Notes under the pieces: model-generated
Databases searched by the model: none
Seen by the model: only the letters and a program-made list of their open reading frames with translations
Told to the model about the DNA's origin: nothing
Made by a program: the position numbers and the translations under genes
Shown: positions 56,521 through 64,000 of the stretch, in pieces
Position numbering within the stretch: position 1 is the stretch's first letter
Layout: every line of letters starts with the position of its first letter
From: Opitutaceae bacterium
GTDB lineage: Bacteria; Verrucomicrobiota; Verrucomicrobiia; Opitutales; Opitutaceae
Length of the DNA: 64,000 nucleotides
Reading direction: 5' to 3'
NCBI GenBank assembly: GCA_027482185.1
Contig: JAIXWF010000022.1
Location: 310,001 to 374,000, forward strand

Positions 56521-57752
56521 GGACGGTGGGCGAGGCGGTAGCTGAATCCGAGATACAGCAGGTAGACGACGCTGTACAAGGTCCCGAACACGAGCAGGGC
56601 GGTCTCGGCGGAGCCGGAGACGGCCCCGGCGGCCCAACCGGCGACCGCGGCGAGGAGGCAGAGCCCCTGCAGAATCAGATCGAGCCGGGCGCGGCCGGCG
56701 ATGATGACGACGTAGCTCAGCGGACTGACCGCGAACCGGAAGGCGAACAGCACCGCGAGCAATTGCGCGTAGCGGCCGGCGGTGCGCCACGGTTCGCCGA
56801 AAACAAAGGCGAAGAGATCGGGGCCGGCGACGAGCAGCGCGAGCGTGGGGGCGAGGGCGGCGAGCCCGAGACCGCGGGCGAAGCGGCCGAAAGTCCGCGC
56901 GCAGCCGCCCGTGGCGCGGAATTCCGCCGCGGCCTGGGATTTGAAAACATCGCCGACGGACGAGCCGACGAGGCCGAGCGGGACGCCGAGGACGCGGTTC
57001 ATCAACGCGTACTGGCCGAGCGGCGCGGCGCCGAAGAGCCGGCCCAGAAACCAGACGGGCAGTTGGTTGGTGACGGTGTTGAGGAGGCTGCTGGGCAGCA
57101 GGTAAAGCGGGCAATTCCGGTGCGTGCGCCACGCCGCGCGGATCGCGGGGCCGCCGACGGCGCGGAGCAACGGGCCGTCGGCCCGCCAGGTCGCGGTACC
57201 GATGGCCGCGCAGCCGGCGACGAGGCCGAGCAAATTGCCGCCGAGCAATCCGGCTTCGCCGGCGCCGCCGAGGCCGAAGCCAAGCGTCGCGGCGGCGGTG
57301 CCGAGGGCGAGCGCAACGCGCGCGCGGACGAGCGTCGGGAAGCGCGCCTCGCGCGTGGCGAACGCGGAGCAAGCGTTGAAGATCACGGTGAGGCCCGTGG
57401 CCGCGGGCACGAACCAGAGGCGGTGCGAGCGCGTGTTGAAAAGCAGGAACTCGCCGATTCCGGCGGCGAGCAGCAGGACGGATGCGACGGCGCCAAGCCG
57501 GACCATGCCGACGACCAAAGCGGCGGCCTCGGCGCGGTCGGCGGGCAGGCTCACGGCTTGGTCGTAGGCGGCACCGGCGAGCAGGACCGCGACGGTGACG
57601 AGCGAAACCGACCAAGCAAGCGCGCCGTACGCCTCGGGTGAATACAGGCGCGTCAGGACCGGCGACAGCAGGACGGGCACGGCCTGCGCCAGCGCGGTGC
57701 CGGACATCAGCACCGCGACGGGTCGCCAGAGGCCTGACGCCGGGGTCGTCAC
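56517..57752 (-). CDS. Wzx-type oligosaccharide flippase
   Basis: 411 residues, GTG start, about 12 hydrophobic segments. The N-terminal LLSPVLTRLYSPEAYGALAWS is the typical entry of polysaccharide biosynthesis flippases of the MOP superfamily. It should move the undecaprenyl-diphosphate-linked repeat unit to the periplasm. No separate Wzy or ligase was recognised in the window. The start overlaps the stop of the aminotransferase gene. Confidence 0.85.
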   Translation of the reverse strand: MTTPASGLWRPVAVLMSGTALAQAVPVLLSPVLTRLYSPEAYGALAWSVSLVTVAVLLAGAAYDQAVSLPADRAEAAALVVGMVRLGAVASVLLLAAGIGEFLLFNTRSHRLWFVPAATGLTVIFNACSAFATREARFPTLVRARVALALGTAAATLGFGLGGAGEAGLLGGNLLGLVAGCAAIGTATWRADGPLLRAVGGPAIRAAWRTHRNCPLYLLPSSLLNTVTNQLPVWFLGRLFGAAPLGQYALMNRVLGVPLGLVGSSVGDVFKSQAAAEFRATGGCARTFGRFARGLGLAALAPTLALLVAGPDLFAFVFGEPWRTAGRYAQLLAVLFAFRFAVSPLSYVVIIAGRARLDLILQGLCLLAAVAGWAAGAVSGSAETALLVFGTLYSVVYLLYLGFSYRLAHRP

Positions 57753-58855
57753 GCCGCCCAGGCTGCGAGCGCGGCAACGACGGCCTGGCGCTCATCTTCC
57801 CGCAGTTCCGGAAACACCGGGATGCTGACGACCTCTCCGGCGAGCTGTTCCGCGACGGGCAGGCTGACGGGCGGCAGATGGGCGAAGCAGGCCTGACGGT
57901 GCAGCGGCAACGGATAGTAGATCTCGTGACCGATGCCGTGCGCGGCGAGGTGCTGCTTCAGCGCGTCGCGCCGGCCGGCGCCGGGGACGCGCAGCGTGAA
58001 CTGGTTCCAGATGTGCTCGTTGCCCGGAGCCGCGGCCGGCAGCACGAAGCCGGGGAGGCCGGCGAGGGCGGCGCGGTAAAACTCGGCGTGGCCGCGGCGC
58101 GCGGCGCAGTACGCGGGCAGGTGCGGCAGCTTCACGCGAAGGAGTGCGCATTGCAGCGCATCGAGGCGGAAATTGCCGCCGATCCGCGCGTGGTAGTACT
58201 TCGGTTTCGCGCCGTGCGTGCGCAGCAGGCGGATTCGTTCCGCGAGATCGGTGCGCGGGGTGGCGACGAGGCCGCCGTCGCCGAAGCCGCCGAGGTTTTT
58301 CGAAGGAAAGAAACTGTAGCAGCCGGCGTCGCCGATCGTGCCGGAGGCCTGCCCGTGGTGCCGGGAACCGAGCGACTGTGCGGCGTCCTCGATCACGGCG
58401 AGGCCATGCCGTTGCGCGAGCGCGAGCAGCGGCGCCATGTCGGCGGACTGCCCGAAGAGGTGCACGGGCATGATCGCCTTTGTGCGGGGCGTGATGCGGC
58501 GGGCGACATCGTCGACATCGAGATTGAAGGTGTCGGCGCGCATGTCCGCGAAGACCGGCACGAGCCCCGCGCGCGCGATGCAGCCGGCCGTGGCGAAGAA
58601 CGTGAAGGTCGGGCAGATCACCTCGTCGCCCGGCTGCAGATCGAGGGCCATGAGAGCGACGAGGATCGCGTCGGTGCCGGAGGAAACCGCGATCGCGTGC
58701 GGGACCCCGAGGAAGGCGGCGGCCTCGCGTTCGAAGGCTTCGACCTCGCCCCCGAGGATGAAGTGGCCGGAACGGAGCACGCGTTCGAAGGCGGCGGTGA
58801 GTTCGCCGTGCAGGGCGGCGTTTTGGCGGTTCAGGTCGAGGAGCGGGACGGGCAT
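57749..58855 (-). CDS. wbpE: DegT/DnrJ/EryC1/StrS aminotransferase (WbpE-like)
   Basis: 368 residues, PLP-dependent sugar aminotransferase. GTDAILVALMALDLQPGDEVI, IEDAAQSLGS and SFFPSKNLGGFGDGG with the Schiff-base Lys186 are all intact. In the Wbp pathway it aminates the 3-keto sugar acid with glutamate, after the WbpA and WbpB steps. The neighbouring WbpD-like acetyltransferase and WbpB-like dehydrogenase support this role. A gap of 54 bp with a repeat motif separates it from wbpD. Confidence 0.88.
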   Translation of the reverse strand: MPVPLLDLNRQNAALHGELTAAFERVLRSGHFILGGEVEAFEREAAAFLGVPHAIAVSSGTDAILVALMALDLQPGDEVICPTFTFFATAGCIARAGLVPVFADMRADTFNLDVDDVARRITPRTKAIMPVHLFGQSADMAPLLALAQRHGLAVIEDAAQSLGSRHHGQASGTIGDAGCYSFFPSKNLGGFGDGGLVATPRTDLAERIRLLRTHGAKPKYYHARIGGNFRLDALQCALLRVKLPHLPAYCAARRGHAEFYRAALAGLPGFVLPAAAPGNEHIWNQFTLRVPGAGRRDALKQHLAAHGIGHEIYYPLPLHRQACFAHLPPVSLPVAEQLAGEVVSIPVFPELREDERQAVVAALAAWAA

Positions 58856-58875
58856 GTTTTGAAAACCGGAAAGGG

Positions 58876-58891
58876 GAGACCGGAGACCGGA
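58876..58891 (+). repeat. 16-bp direct repeat GAGACCGGAGACCGGA (copy 1)
   Basis: Located in the 54-bp gap between the WbpE- and WbpD-like genes. The identical 16-mer is found again at 63688-63703, in the same orientation. The flanking sequence GACCGGAATG is also shared. Confidence 0.6.
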
Positions 58892-58909
58892 ATGAAGACG
58901 GAGCGACGG

Positions 58910-59575
58910 CTAGGCCTTGGGCGGGGCGGGCTGGAAACTCCGGTACGGCTGGGTGCCGACGGCGAGGGCGGCGGGGAGCGGGGCGTCCTCGTCGAGGTCG
59001 AGGCAACGGAGCACGCCGGGCGCGGTTTCGCGGTAGCGCAGGCCGCTTTCGGGGCAGGTATAGACGCCGTCGCGCGCCGTGCGCAGCGGATGGCCGTGGC
59101 GGCTGACCCAGCCGCGGCGGCGGCCGGGGACGCCGGTGACGAGGCCGTAATCGGGGACGTCGCGGGTGACGACGGCACCGGCGCCGATGAGACAATGGCG
59201 GCCGAGGGTGACGCCGCAGACGATGGTGGCGTTGGCGCCGACGGTAGCGCCGCGGCGGATCAGGGTCGGTTCGTACAGGGCGCGGCGGTTGATCGCGGCG
59301 CGGGGATTGGAGACATTGGTCAGGACGCAGGACGGGCCGAGGAAAACGTCGTCCTCCACGACCGTACCGGCGTAGACGGAGACGTTGTTCTGGATCTTGA
59401 CGTTGCGGCCGAGTCGGACGCCGGACGCGATCATGACGTTTTGGCCGAGGTTGCAGTTTTCGCCGAGGACGGTGTCGGCGCAGATGTGGCAGAAATGCCA
59501 GATCTTCGTGCCGGCGCCGATGGTGCAGGGCGCGTCGATGACGGCGGAGGGGTGGGCTTGGTAAGGCGCGGCCAT
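58910..59575 (-). CDS. wbpD: Sugar O/N-acetyltransferase, left-handed beta-helix (WbpD-like)
   Basis: 221 residues. Hexapeptide-type repeats run from AVIDAPCTIGAGTKIWHFCH through NLGQNVMIASGVRLGRNVKI to HCLIGAGAVVTRDVPDYGLV, forming a left-handed parallel beta-helix. The KIWHFCHI start is characteristic of WbpD enzymes, which acetylate the 3-amino group of UDP-GlcNAc3NA. An extra C-terminal module of about 40 residues (GWVSRHGHPL to YTCPESGLRYRE) also appears in relatives. Two bases from the wbpB-like stop; one of four consecutive steps of one pathway. Confidence 0.88.
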   Translation of the reverse strand: MAAPYQAHPSAVIDAPCTIGAGTKIWHFCHICADTVLGENCNLGQNVMIASGVRLGRNVKIQNNVSVYAGTVVEDDVFLGPSCVLTNVSNPRAAINRRALYEPTLIRRGATVGANATIVCGVTLGRHCLIGAGAVVTRDVPDYGLVTGVPGRRRGWVSRHGHPLRTARDGVYTCPESGLRYRETAPGVLRCLDLDEDAPLPAALAVGTQPYRSFQPAPPKA

Positions 59576-59577
59576 GG

Positions 59578-60597
59578 TCAGGGAGCTTCGACGGCGACGT
59601 GCTGGCCGCCGAGTTCGAGGGAACGCCGGCAGGCTTCGAGCACGGCGATGACGCGGAGGCCGCTGACGCCGTCGGCCAGCGGCGGACGCCGCGAGGCCAC
59701 GGCCTCGAGGAAGGCGGCGCATTGCAGGCGCAGCGGTTCCGCGGGCGCCAACTCGGCGGGCTGGGCGGCTCCGCGGTGAAGGTGGGGTCGGCCGTCGGTC
59801 CAGGCCACGTGCTGGTCGAAGAAGGCGAGTTTGTGCTCGGGCACGGCGTCGTCGAAGACGGCCATGCCGCGGTCGCCCGTGACGACGAGCTTCTGTTCCT
59901 TCACCGGGTGCAGCCAGCTGCTGAGCAGGTGGGCGTCGGGGCCGCCGGCGAAATGGAGGATCGTCACGGCCGTATCCGCGCGGGGCGTACCGAGGGAATT
60001 GGAACCGTGGCAGGAGACCGCCTCGGGCAATTTGCCGGTGAGCCGCAGGACGAGCGAGAGATCGTGCGGCGCGAGACTCCAGAGCGCGTCTTCCTCGGTG
60101 CGAACTTGGCCGAAGCCGAGGCGGTGGGAATGGACCCGGAGCAGGCGGCCGAGGCGGCCGGTCGCGAGCCAATCGCGCAACGTGAGGAACGCGGGATGGT
60201 ATTCGAGCAGATGCCCGACCTGCAAAATGCGGCCGCCGGCGGCCGCGGCGGCGACGAGCGCGCGGCCCTCGGCGAGCGTGAGCGCCATCGGTTTCTCGAC
60301 GAGCAGGTCTTTGCCGGCGGCGAGGACGCGGAGGCCGAGCGGCGCGTGCGTGGCGGCGGGCGTGGCGATGACGACGGCGTCGAGCTCCGGGCGGCCGAGC
60401 AGCGGGGCGAGGTCGTCGACGACCTCGATGCCCGGGGCGAGTTGCGCGGCGGTGGCGCGGCCGGCTTCGGTGCCGTCGGCCACGGCGGCGAGGGCCCCGA
60501 GGGCGTGGAAGTTGCGGACGAGGTTTTTGCCCCAGTAGCCGCAGCCGACGACGGCGAGGCGCGGCGGCCGGTGACCCGTGGGCGCGGCGCCGTTCAT
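59578..60597 (-). CDS. wbpB: Gfo/Idh/MocA oxidoreductase (WbpB-like)
   Basis: 339 residues. The NAD site VVGCGYWGKNLVRNF opens the Rossmann domain and LLVEKPMALT holds the conserved EKP. The GYWGKN variant is usual for enzymes that oxidise UDP-N-acetylglucosaminuronate at C3, with alpha-ketoglutarate as the recycling acceptor. It overlaps wbpA by four bases and precedes wbpD, the order expected for the pathway. Confidence 0.88.
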   Translation of the reverse strand: MNGAAPTGHRPPRLAVVGCGYWGKNLVRNFHALGALAAVADGTEAGRATAAQLAPGIEVVDDLAPLLGRPELDAVVIATPAATHAPLGLRVLAAGKDLLVEKPMALTLAEGRALVAAAAAGGRILQVGHLLEYHPAFLTLRDWLATGRLGRLLRVHSHRLGFGQVRTEEDALWSLAPHDLSLVLRLTGKLPEAVSCHGSNSLGTPRADTAVTILHFAGGPDAHLLSSWLHPVKEQKLVVTGDRGMAVFDDAVPEHKLAFFDQHVAWTDGRPHLHRGAAQPAELAPAEPLRLQCAAFLEAVASRRPPLADGVSGLRVIAVLEACRRSLELGGQHVAVEAP

Positions 60598-61898
60598 GCG
60601 AGCCAGAGCCGGTCGGCGAATTCCGCGGGCACCTGGCCGCCGAGGTGGGTGCGGAGGGCGTTGCGGGTGTCGACGATGCAGCGGGACCAACCGAGCAGGG
60701 CGCGGTAGTCGACGCTGCGGTGCGCGGTGGCGATGACGACGGCATCGGCCGCGGCGAAGACGGATTCTTCCCAGGCAACGGAGCGCTGGCCGGACCAGGC
60801 GGCGTTTTCGCGCGTGGGCGGAATGACGGGCACGAAGGGATCGTAGTAGCCGACGTCGGCGCCCTGCGCGCGCAGGAGATTCATCAGGTGGAAACTCGGC
60901 GTTTCGCGGATGTCGTCGACCTCGGGTTTGTAGGCGAGACCGACGACGATGACGCGGCTGCCGTTGACGGCGCGGCGGCGGGCGTTGAGGGCCTCGGCGG
61001 TGCGGCGGACGACGTGGGCGGGCATGCCTTCGTTGATTTCGCCGGCGAGCTCGATGAAGCGCGTGCTGTGGCCGAATTCGCGCGCCTTCCATGTGAGGTA
61101 GAACGGATCGACAGGAATGCAGTGCCCGCCGATGCCGGGGCCGGGATGAAACGCCATGAAACCGAAGGGCTTCGTCGCGGCGGCTGCGATCACCTCCCAG
61201 ATATCGATGCCCATCGCGGCGTACACGACCTTGAGTTCGTTGACCAAAGCGATGTTCACGGAACGGAAAATGTTCTCGAGGAGCTTGGCGGCCTCGGCGG
61301 CTTTGCAACTGGAGACGGGGACCAGTTTCGCGACGGCCTGGCCGTAGAGGGCGAGGGCCTTGGCGAGGCAGGCGGGGGTGTAGCCGCCGACGATTTTGGG
61401 CAAGGTCGCGACGTCGGAGAGCGGGTTGCCCGGATCCTCGCGCTCGGGGGAGAACGCGAGATGGAAGTCGGTGCCGGCGCGGAGGCCGGAGCCGGACTCG
61501 AGCACGGCGCGGAGGTCGCCGTCGGTGGTGCCGGGGTAGCTTGTCGATTCGAGGGCGACGAGCGTGCCGCGGCGCAGGTGCGGGGCGAGGGCGCGGCCGG
61601 TGTTGAGAACGAAGGTGAGATCGGGCTCGCGGTTCTTGTTGAGCGGCGTCGGCACGCAGATGACGACGGCGTCGGCCTCGCGCACCACGGAGAAATCGGC
61701 GGTGGCGGCGAAACGGCCCGAACGCAGCTGCTCCGCGACGGCGGCGCCCGGGATGTGGCGGATGTAGCTTTCGCCGCGGTTCAGGGCGGCGACCTTGGCC
61801 GGGTCGATGTCGAGTCCCGCGACGTTCAGGCCGGAGCGGCAGAATTGCAGCGCGAGGGGCAGACCCACGTAGCCGAGGCCGACGATGACGGTTTTCAT
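60594..61898 (-). CDS. wbpA: UDP-N-acetylglucosamine 6-dehydrogenase (WbpA-like)
   Basis: 434 residues. GLGYVGLPLALQF provides the NAD site and GPGIGGHCIPVDPFYLTW the catalytic Cys260; ESTSYPGTT and FSPEREDPGN are further hallmarks of the UDP-GlcNAc dehydrogenase branch (WbpA/WbpO) rather than UDP-glucose dehydrogenase. It performs the first committed step, oxidising C6 to a carboxylate with two NAD. It is the first gene of the long minus-strand array, with a 104-bp gap upstream that may contain the promoter. Confidence 0.92.
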   Translation of the reverse strand: MKTVIVGLGYVGLPLALQFCRSGLNVAGLDIDPAKVAALNRGESYIRHIPGAAVAEQLRSGRFAATADFSVVREADAVVICVPTPLNKNREPDLTFVLNTGRALAPHLRRGTLVALESTSYPGTTDGDLRAVLESGSGLRAGTDFHLAFSPEREDPGNPLSDVATLPKIVGGYTPACLAKALALYGQAVAKLVPVSSCKAAEAAKLLENIFRSVNIALVNELKVVYAAMGIDIWEVIAAAATKPFGFMAFHPGPGIGGHCIPVDPFYLTWKAREFGHSTRFIELAGEINEGMPAHVVRRTAEALNARRRAVNGSRVIVVGLAYKPEVDDIRETPSFHLMNLLRAQGADVGYYDPFVPVIPPTRENAAWSGQRSVAWEESVFAAADAVVIATAHRSVDYRALLGWSRCIVDTRNALRTHLGGQVPAEFADRLWLA

Positions 61899-62002
61899 GC
61901 AGGAGGCGAAAGCATGGAGCCTCGGCGACGGAATTCCCGCCAGCCAATTCTCGGTTCGGACCGCGGCGAATCAGACACAATTTTCGCAGCGGCCGCGGCC
62001 GG

Positions 62003-62725
62003 TCAGCTCCGGCGCCCGGGCCGGAGGCAGCCGAGGAGGGCGGCGAGGTCCCAGCGCCAGGCGCGGCCGAACGAAAAATACCGGCGGCGGGCGAGCCGTT
62101 CGGCGCGGCAGGCGGCCCAGCGGGGAGCTTCGTCGCCGGGCAGGCGGTCGGTCGCCACGGCGCGGAGCGGGATCGGCTTGAAGCGAATGCGGCTTTTCCA
62201 AAGCCGCAGATGGAATTCGTAGGCGGCGGCCGGGCCGCAGGCGGCGTCGAAGTCGCCGTTCTCGGCGAACAGGGTACGGCGGTAGAATGTGCCGGATTCG
62301 GGCAGGAACGGACCGGCAATCGGATTGGCTGCGGCGGCCATCTTCACGATGCGGCCGTCGTCGCAGGCGACTTCGGCCACGACGATACCGGCTTCCGTCT
62401 TGCGCATCCAATTGAGGCATTCGCTGAGAACGAGGTCGCCGACGAGGCGGTCGCCGGAGGTCAGGACGAGCACCCATTCGCCCGTCGCGGCGCGGAGGGC
62501 GCGGTTGATGGCGGAAGTGCGGTCCGGGGCGGGCGCAGCGTCGGGCGGGACGGCGATGTCGGCGCTTCGCGCGGCGAAATCCGCGGCCGCGGCAGCGTTG
62601 AGCGACGCGCCGATGCGCTCGGTCTCAACACCGCGTTGCGCGCGCAGGCTGGCGAGGGTGGCGTCGAGGCGGTCGGAGCCGCGATCGTGCACGAGAATCA
62701 CGCTGAGGGGAGGCGCGCTGGACAT
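62003..62725 (-). CDS. Small GT2-like glycosyltransferase
   Basis: 240 residues. LSVILVHDRGSDRLDATLASL and RTSAINRALRAATGEWVLVL show a GT-A fold, but the metal motif is TSGDR rather than a standard DxD, and the N-terminal VDD motif is weak, so activity or donor may be unusual. The middle GPFLPESGTFYRRTLFAENG is typical of WcaE-like transferases. It is divergent from the GT2 gene at 62765, with about 39 bp between their starts. Confidence 0.65.
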   Translation of the reverse strand: MSSAPPLSVILVHDRGSDRLDATLASLRAQRGVETERIGASLNAAAAADFAARSADIAVPPDAAPAPDRTSAINRALRAATGEWVLVLTSGDRLVGDLVLSECLNWMRKTEAGIVVAEVACDDGRIVKMAAAANPIAGPFLPESGTFYRRTLFAENGDFDAACGPAAAYEFHLRLWKSRIRFKPIPLRAVATDRLPGDEAPRWAACRAERLARRRYFSFGRAWRWDLAALLGCLRPGRRS

Positions 62726-62764
62726 TGCGTTCGCGGGAGCATTCCGCAGCGTCCGCACGTGTCC

Positions 62765-63670
62765 ATGCCGGAGTTGCCGCTGCTCTCGATCATCATTGTC
62801 GCGTACCGTTCGCGCGACGAGATCGGCGCCTGTCTCGGCTCGCTCCCGCGCGAGCTGGAGGGGCGCCGCGTCGAGATCGCGGTGGTGGACAATTCGCCCG
62901 GCGACGGCACGGGGGATTTGGTGCGCGGCCGGTATCCGGAAGTCGCGTACCACGCGCCGGGGGAAAATCTCGGTTTCGGCCGGGCCAACAATCTCGGCTA
63001 CCGCGCGACGCGCGGCGAGTGCGTGCTGTTTCTCAACCCGGACACGGTGGCCAACGCGGCCGCGCTCGCGCACGGCGTGCGGCGAATCCGGGCCGAGGAT
63101 ACGATCGGCCTGTTCTCGCCGCGGCTGGTGCAGGCCGACGGCACGATGGACCTGGCTTGCCGGCGCTCGATCCCGACGCTGTGGGACGGATTCTGCCGGG
63201 CGAGCGGACTCGCGGCGGCGTTTCCCGGGACGGCGCGGTTTGCCGGCTACAACCTCACGCACCTGCCGGTCGGGGGCACCTACGACGTCGGGGCGATCAA
63301 CGGCGCTTTTATGCTGGGGCGGCGGGCGGTGTTCGATGCGGTGGCGGAGAACGGTGCGGTGTTCGACGAGGCGTTTTTCATGTACGGGGACGATCTCGAT
63401 CTCTGCCTGCGCGTGAGCCGCGCGGGTTACCGGATCGTCTACGACGGCAGCCACGAAATCATCCACCTGAAGGGCCTGAGTGTGGCGAAAAACTACGACG
63501 CGATGGCGACGGCGATCTTCGATGCGAACCGCGACGTTTACCTGAAGCACTTCAACCCGCGCGGGTCGGCGTTCGTGCGGTGGAAGTACGTCGCGGCCTT
63601 CGGGGCGTGGAAGCGCGTGGCGGCGCTGCGCGCGCGGCTGCGGGGGTACCGGCGGGTGAAGCCGCTTTGA
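62765..63670 (+). CDS. GT2 glycosyltransferase (rhamnosyltransferase/WbbL-like)
   Basis: 301 residues. LSIIIVAYRSRDEIGACLGS, VDNSPGDGT, NLGFGRANNLGYRATRG and FLNPDT form the standard WbbL-like set; GAFMLGRRAVFDAV and FFMYGDDLDLCLRV follow, with the expected acidic cluster. Cytoplasmic inverting transferase for one sugar of the repeat. It is the only plus-strand gene in this part, with 159 bp of repeat-bearing sequence after it. Confidence 0.87.
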   Translation: MPELPLLSIIIVAYRSRDEIGACLGSLPRELEGRRVEIAVVDNSPGDGTGDLVRGRYPEVAYHAPGENLGFGRANNLGYRATRGECVLFLNPDTVANAAALAHGVRRIRAEDTIGLFSPRLVQADGTMDLACRRSIPTLWDGFCRASGLAAAFPGTARFAGYNLTHLPVGGTYDVGAINGAFMLGRRAVFDAVAENGAVFDEAFFMYGDDLDLCLRVSRAGYRIVYDGSHEIIHLKGLSVAKNYDAMATAIFDANRDVYLKHFNPRGSAFVRWKYVAAFGAWKRVAALRARLRGYRRVKPL

Positions 63671-63687
63671 GATAAGACCGGAATGCG

Positions 63688-63703
63688 GAGACCGGAGACC
63701 GGA
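63688..63703 (+). repeat. 16-bp direct repeat GAGACCGGAGACCGGA (copy 2)
   Basis: Same orientation and sequence as at 58876-58891; followed by a reiterated GGAGTTCGGAGTTCGG. The two copies bracket wbpD, wbpB, wbpA and two GT2 genes. Confidence 0.6.
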
Positions 63704-63829
63704 GTTCGGAGTTCGGACGCGAGCGGCTGGCATGACGGTAGATCGGGGTCGAGTTTCCCTGTGGGCCGGCCTTCCGGTGGGTTGTGCGCCCGAAGCCGGG
63801 TCCGCGGTACTCGTTTTTCCGAGCCGGCG

Positions 63830-64000
63830 TCAGTACGCGTTTTTCCAGCGGACGAAGGTCAGGAGCAAGATCTGCAGGTCGAGCCAGAGGGACCAATTTT
63901 CGATGTAGTAAATGTCGTGCTGGATGCGCTGGGCGATGGAGGTGTCGCCGCGGAGGCCGTTGACCTGGGCCCAGCCGCTCATGCCGGGTTTCACGAGGTG
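63830..64000 (-). CDS. Polyprenyl-phosphate sugar phosphotransferase, C-terminal fragment
   Basis: The last 56 codons of a gene that begins to the right of the window. The visible end, [18 protein letters not shown], then [19 protein letters not shown] and a final WKNAY, is the invariant C-terminus of bacterial sugar transferases of the WcaJ/WbaP type. These load the first sugar phosphate onto undecaprenyl phosphate and start repeat-unit assembly. It fits as the initiating enzyme for the polysaccharide built by this locus. Confidence 0.9.
   Translation of the reverse strand, partial: HLVKPGMSGWAQVNGLRGDTSIAQRIQHDIYYIENWSLWLDLQILLLTFVRWKNAY

Noticed and set aside
1-64000. CRISPR array, prophage, transposase or integrase
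   Set aside because: No regularly spaced repeats, phage structural genes, or DDE/tyrosine recombinase motifs were seen on either strand.

Overview
The window is high-GC, densely coded bacterial DNA, most likely chromosomal sequence from a Verrucomicrobiota member of the Opitutaceae type. This assignment is inference. It rests on a giant autotransporter-associated beta-strand protein with a PEP-CTERM tail, tandem minimal prepilins, a LacI/heparinase/DUF2264 carbohydrate locus, frequent GTG starts and scarce Shine-Dalgarno signals. No phage, plasmid, transposase or CRISPR was seen.

Layout. 1-2.2 kb (+): end of a DUF885 protein, a LapA-like membrane protein, an agarase-like protein and a YbaY-like lipoprotein. 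2.4-11.6 kb (-): a carbohydrate-use locus with a LacI regulator, sodium/solute symporter, class I mannose-6-phosphate isomerase, 2-hydroxyacid dehydrogenase, DUF2264 protein and secreted heparinase II/III (alginate lyase-like) enzyme. 11.7-20.7 kb: an NlpC/P60-like membrane protein and two large secreted proteins transcribed divergently from a 424-bp regulatory gap. 20.8-23.1 kb: tRNA-Leu(UAA), nadD-rsfS and two near-duplicate type IV prepilins. 23.2-31.8 kb: two tandem pairs of GT-C-type membrane glycosyltransferases and a methyltransferase.

From about 31.8 to 61.9 kb (-) lies an almost unbroken array of 24 genes, mostly overlapping by 1-11 bp or separated by only a few bases, for surface polysaccharide synthesis. 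Its upstream part encodes WbpA-, WbpB-, WbpE- and WbpD-like enzymes that should make UDP-2,3-diacetamido-2,3-dideoxy-glucuronic acid. A WbpG/HisH/HisF amidotransferase set follows, expected to turn a carboxylate (or other acceptor) into an amide or amidine. A Wzx-type flippase, GT2 and GT4 transferases, methyltransferases and a radical SAM enzyme follow. The downstream part pairs three polyprenyl-phosphate glycosyltransferases, which make lipid-linked sugar donors, with several GT-C transferases that would use those donors on the periplasmic side. The window closes with two more GT2 genes and the C-terminus of an initiating polyprenyl-phosphate sugar transferase.

Most notable: a GT-C protein that is a fusion of two neighbouring separately encoded paralogues; a fused double SDR whose second half lacks the catalytic lysine; a HisF paralogue lacking the cyclase Asp11; a CCTAAT dyad between two divergent surface-protein genes; and intergenic repeats, including a 16-bp direct repeat bracketing 4.8 kb of the sugar operon.
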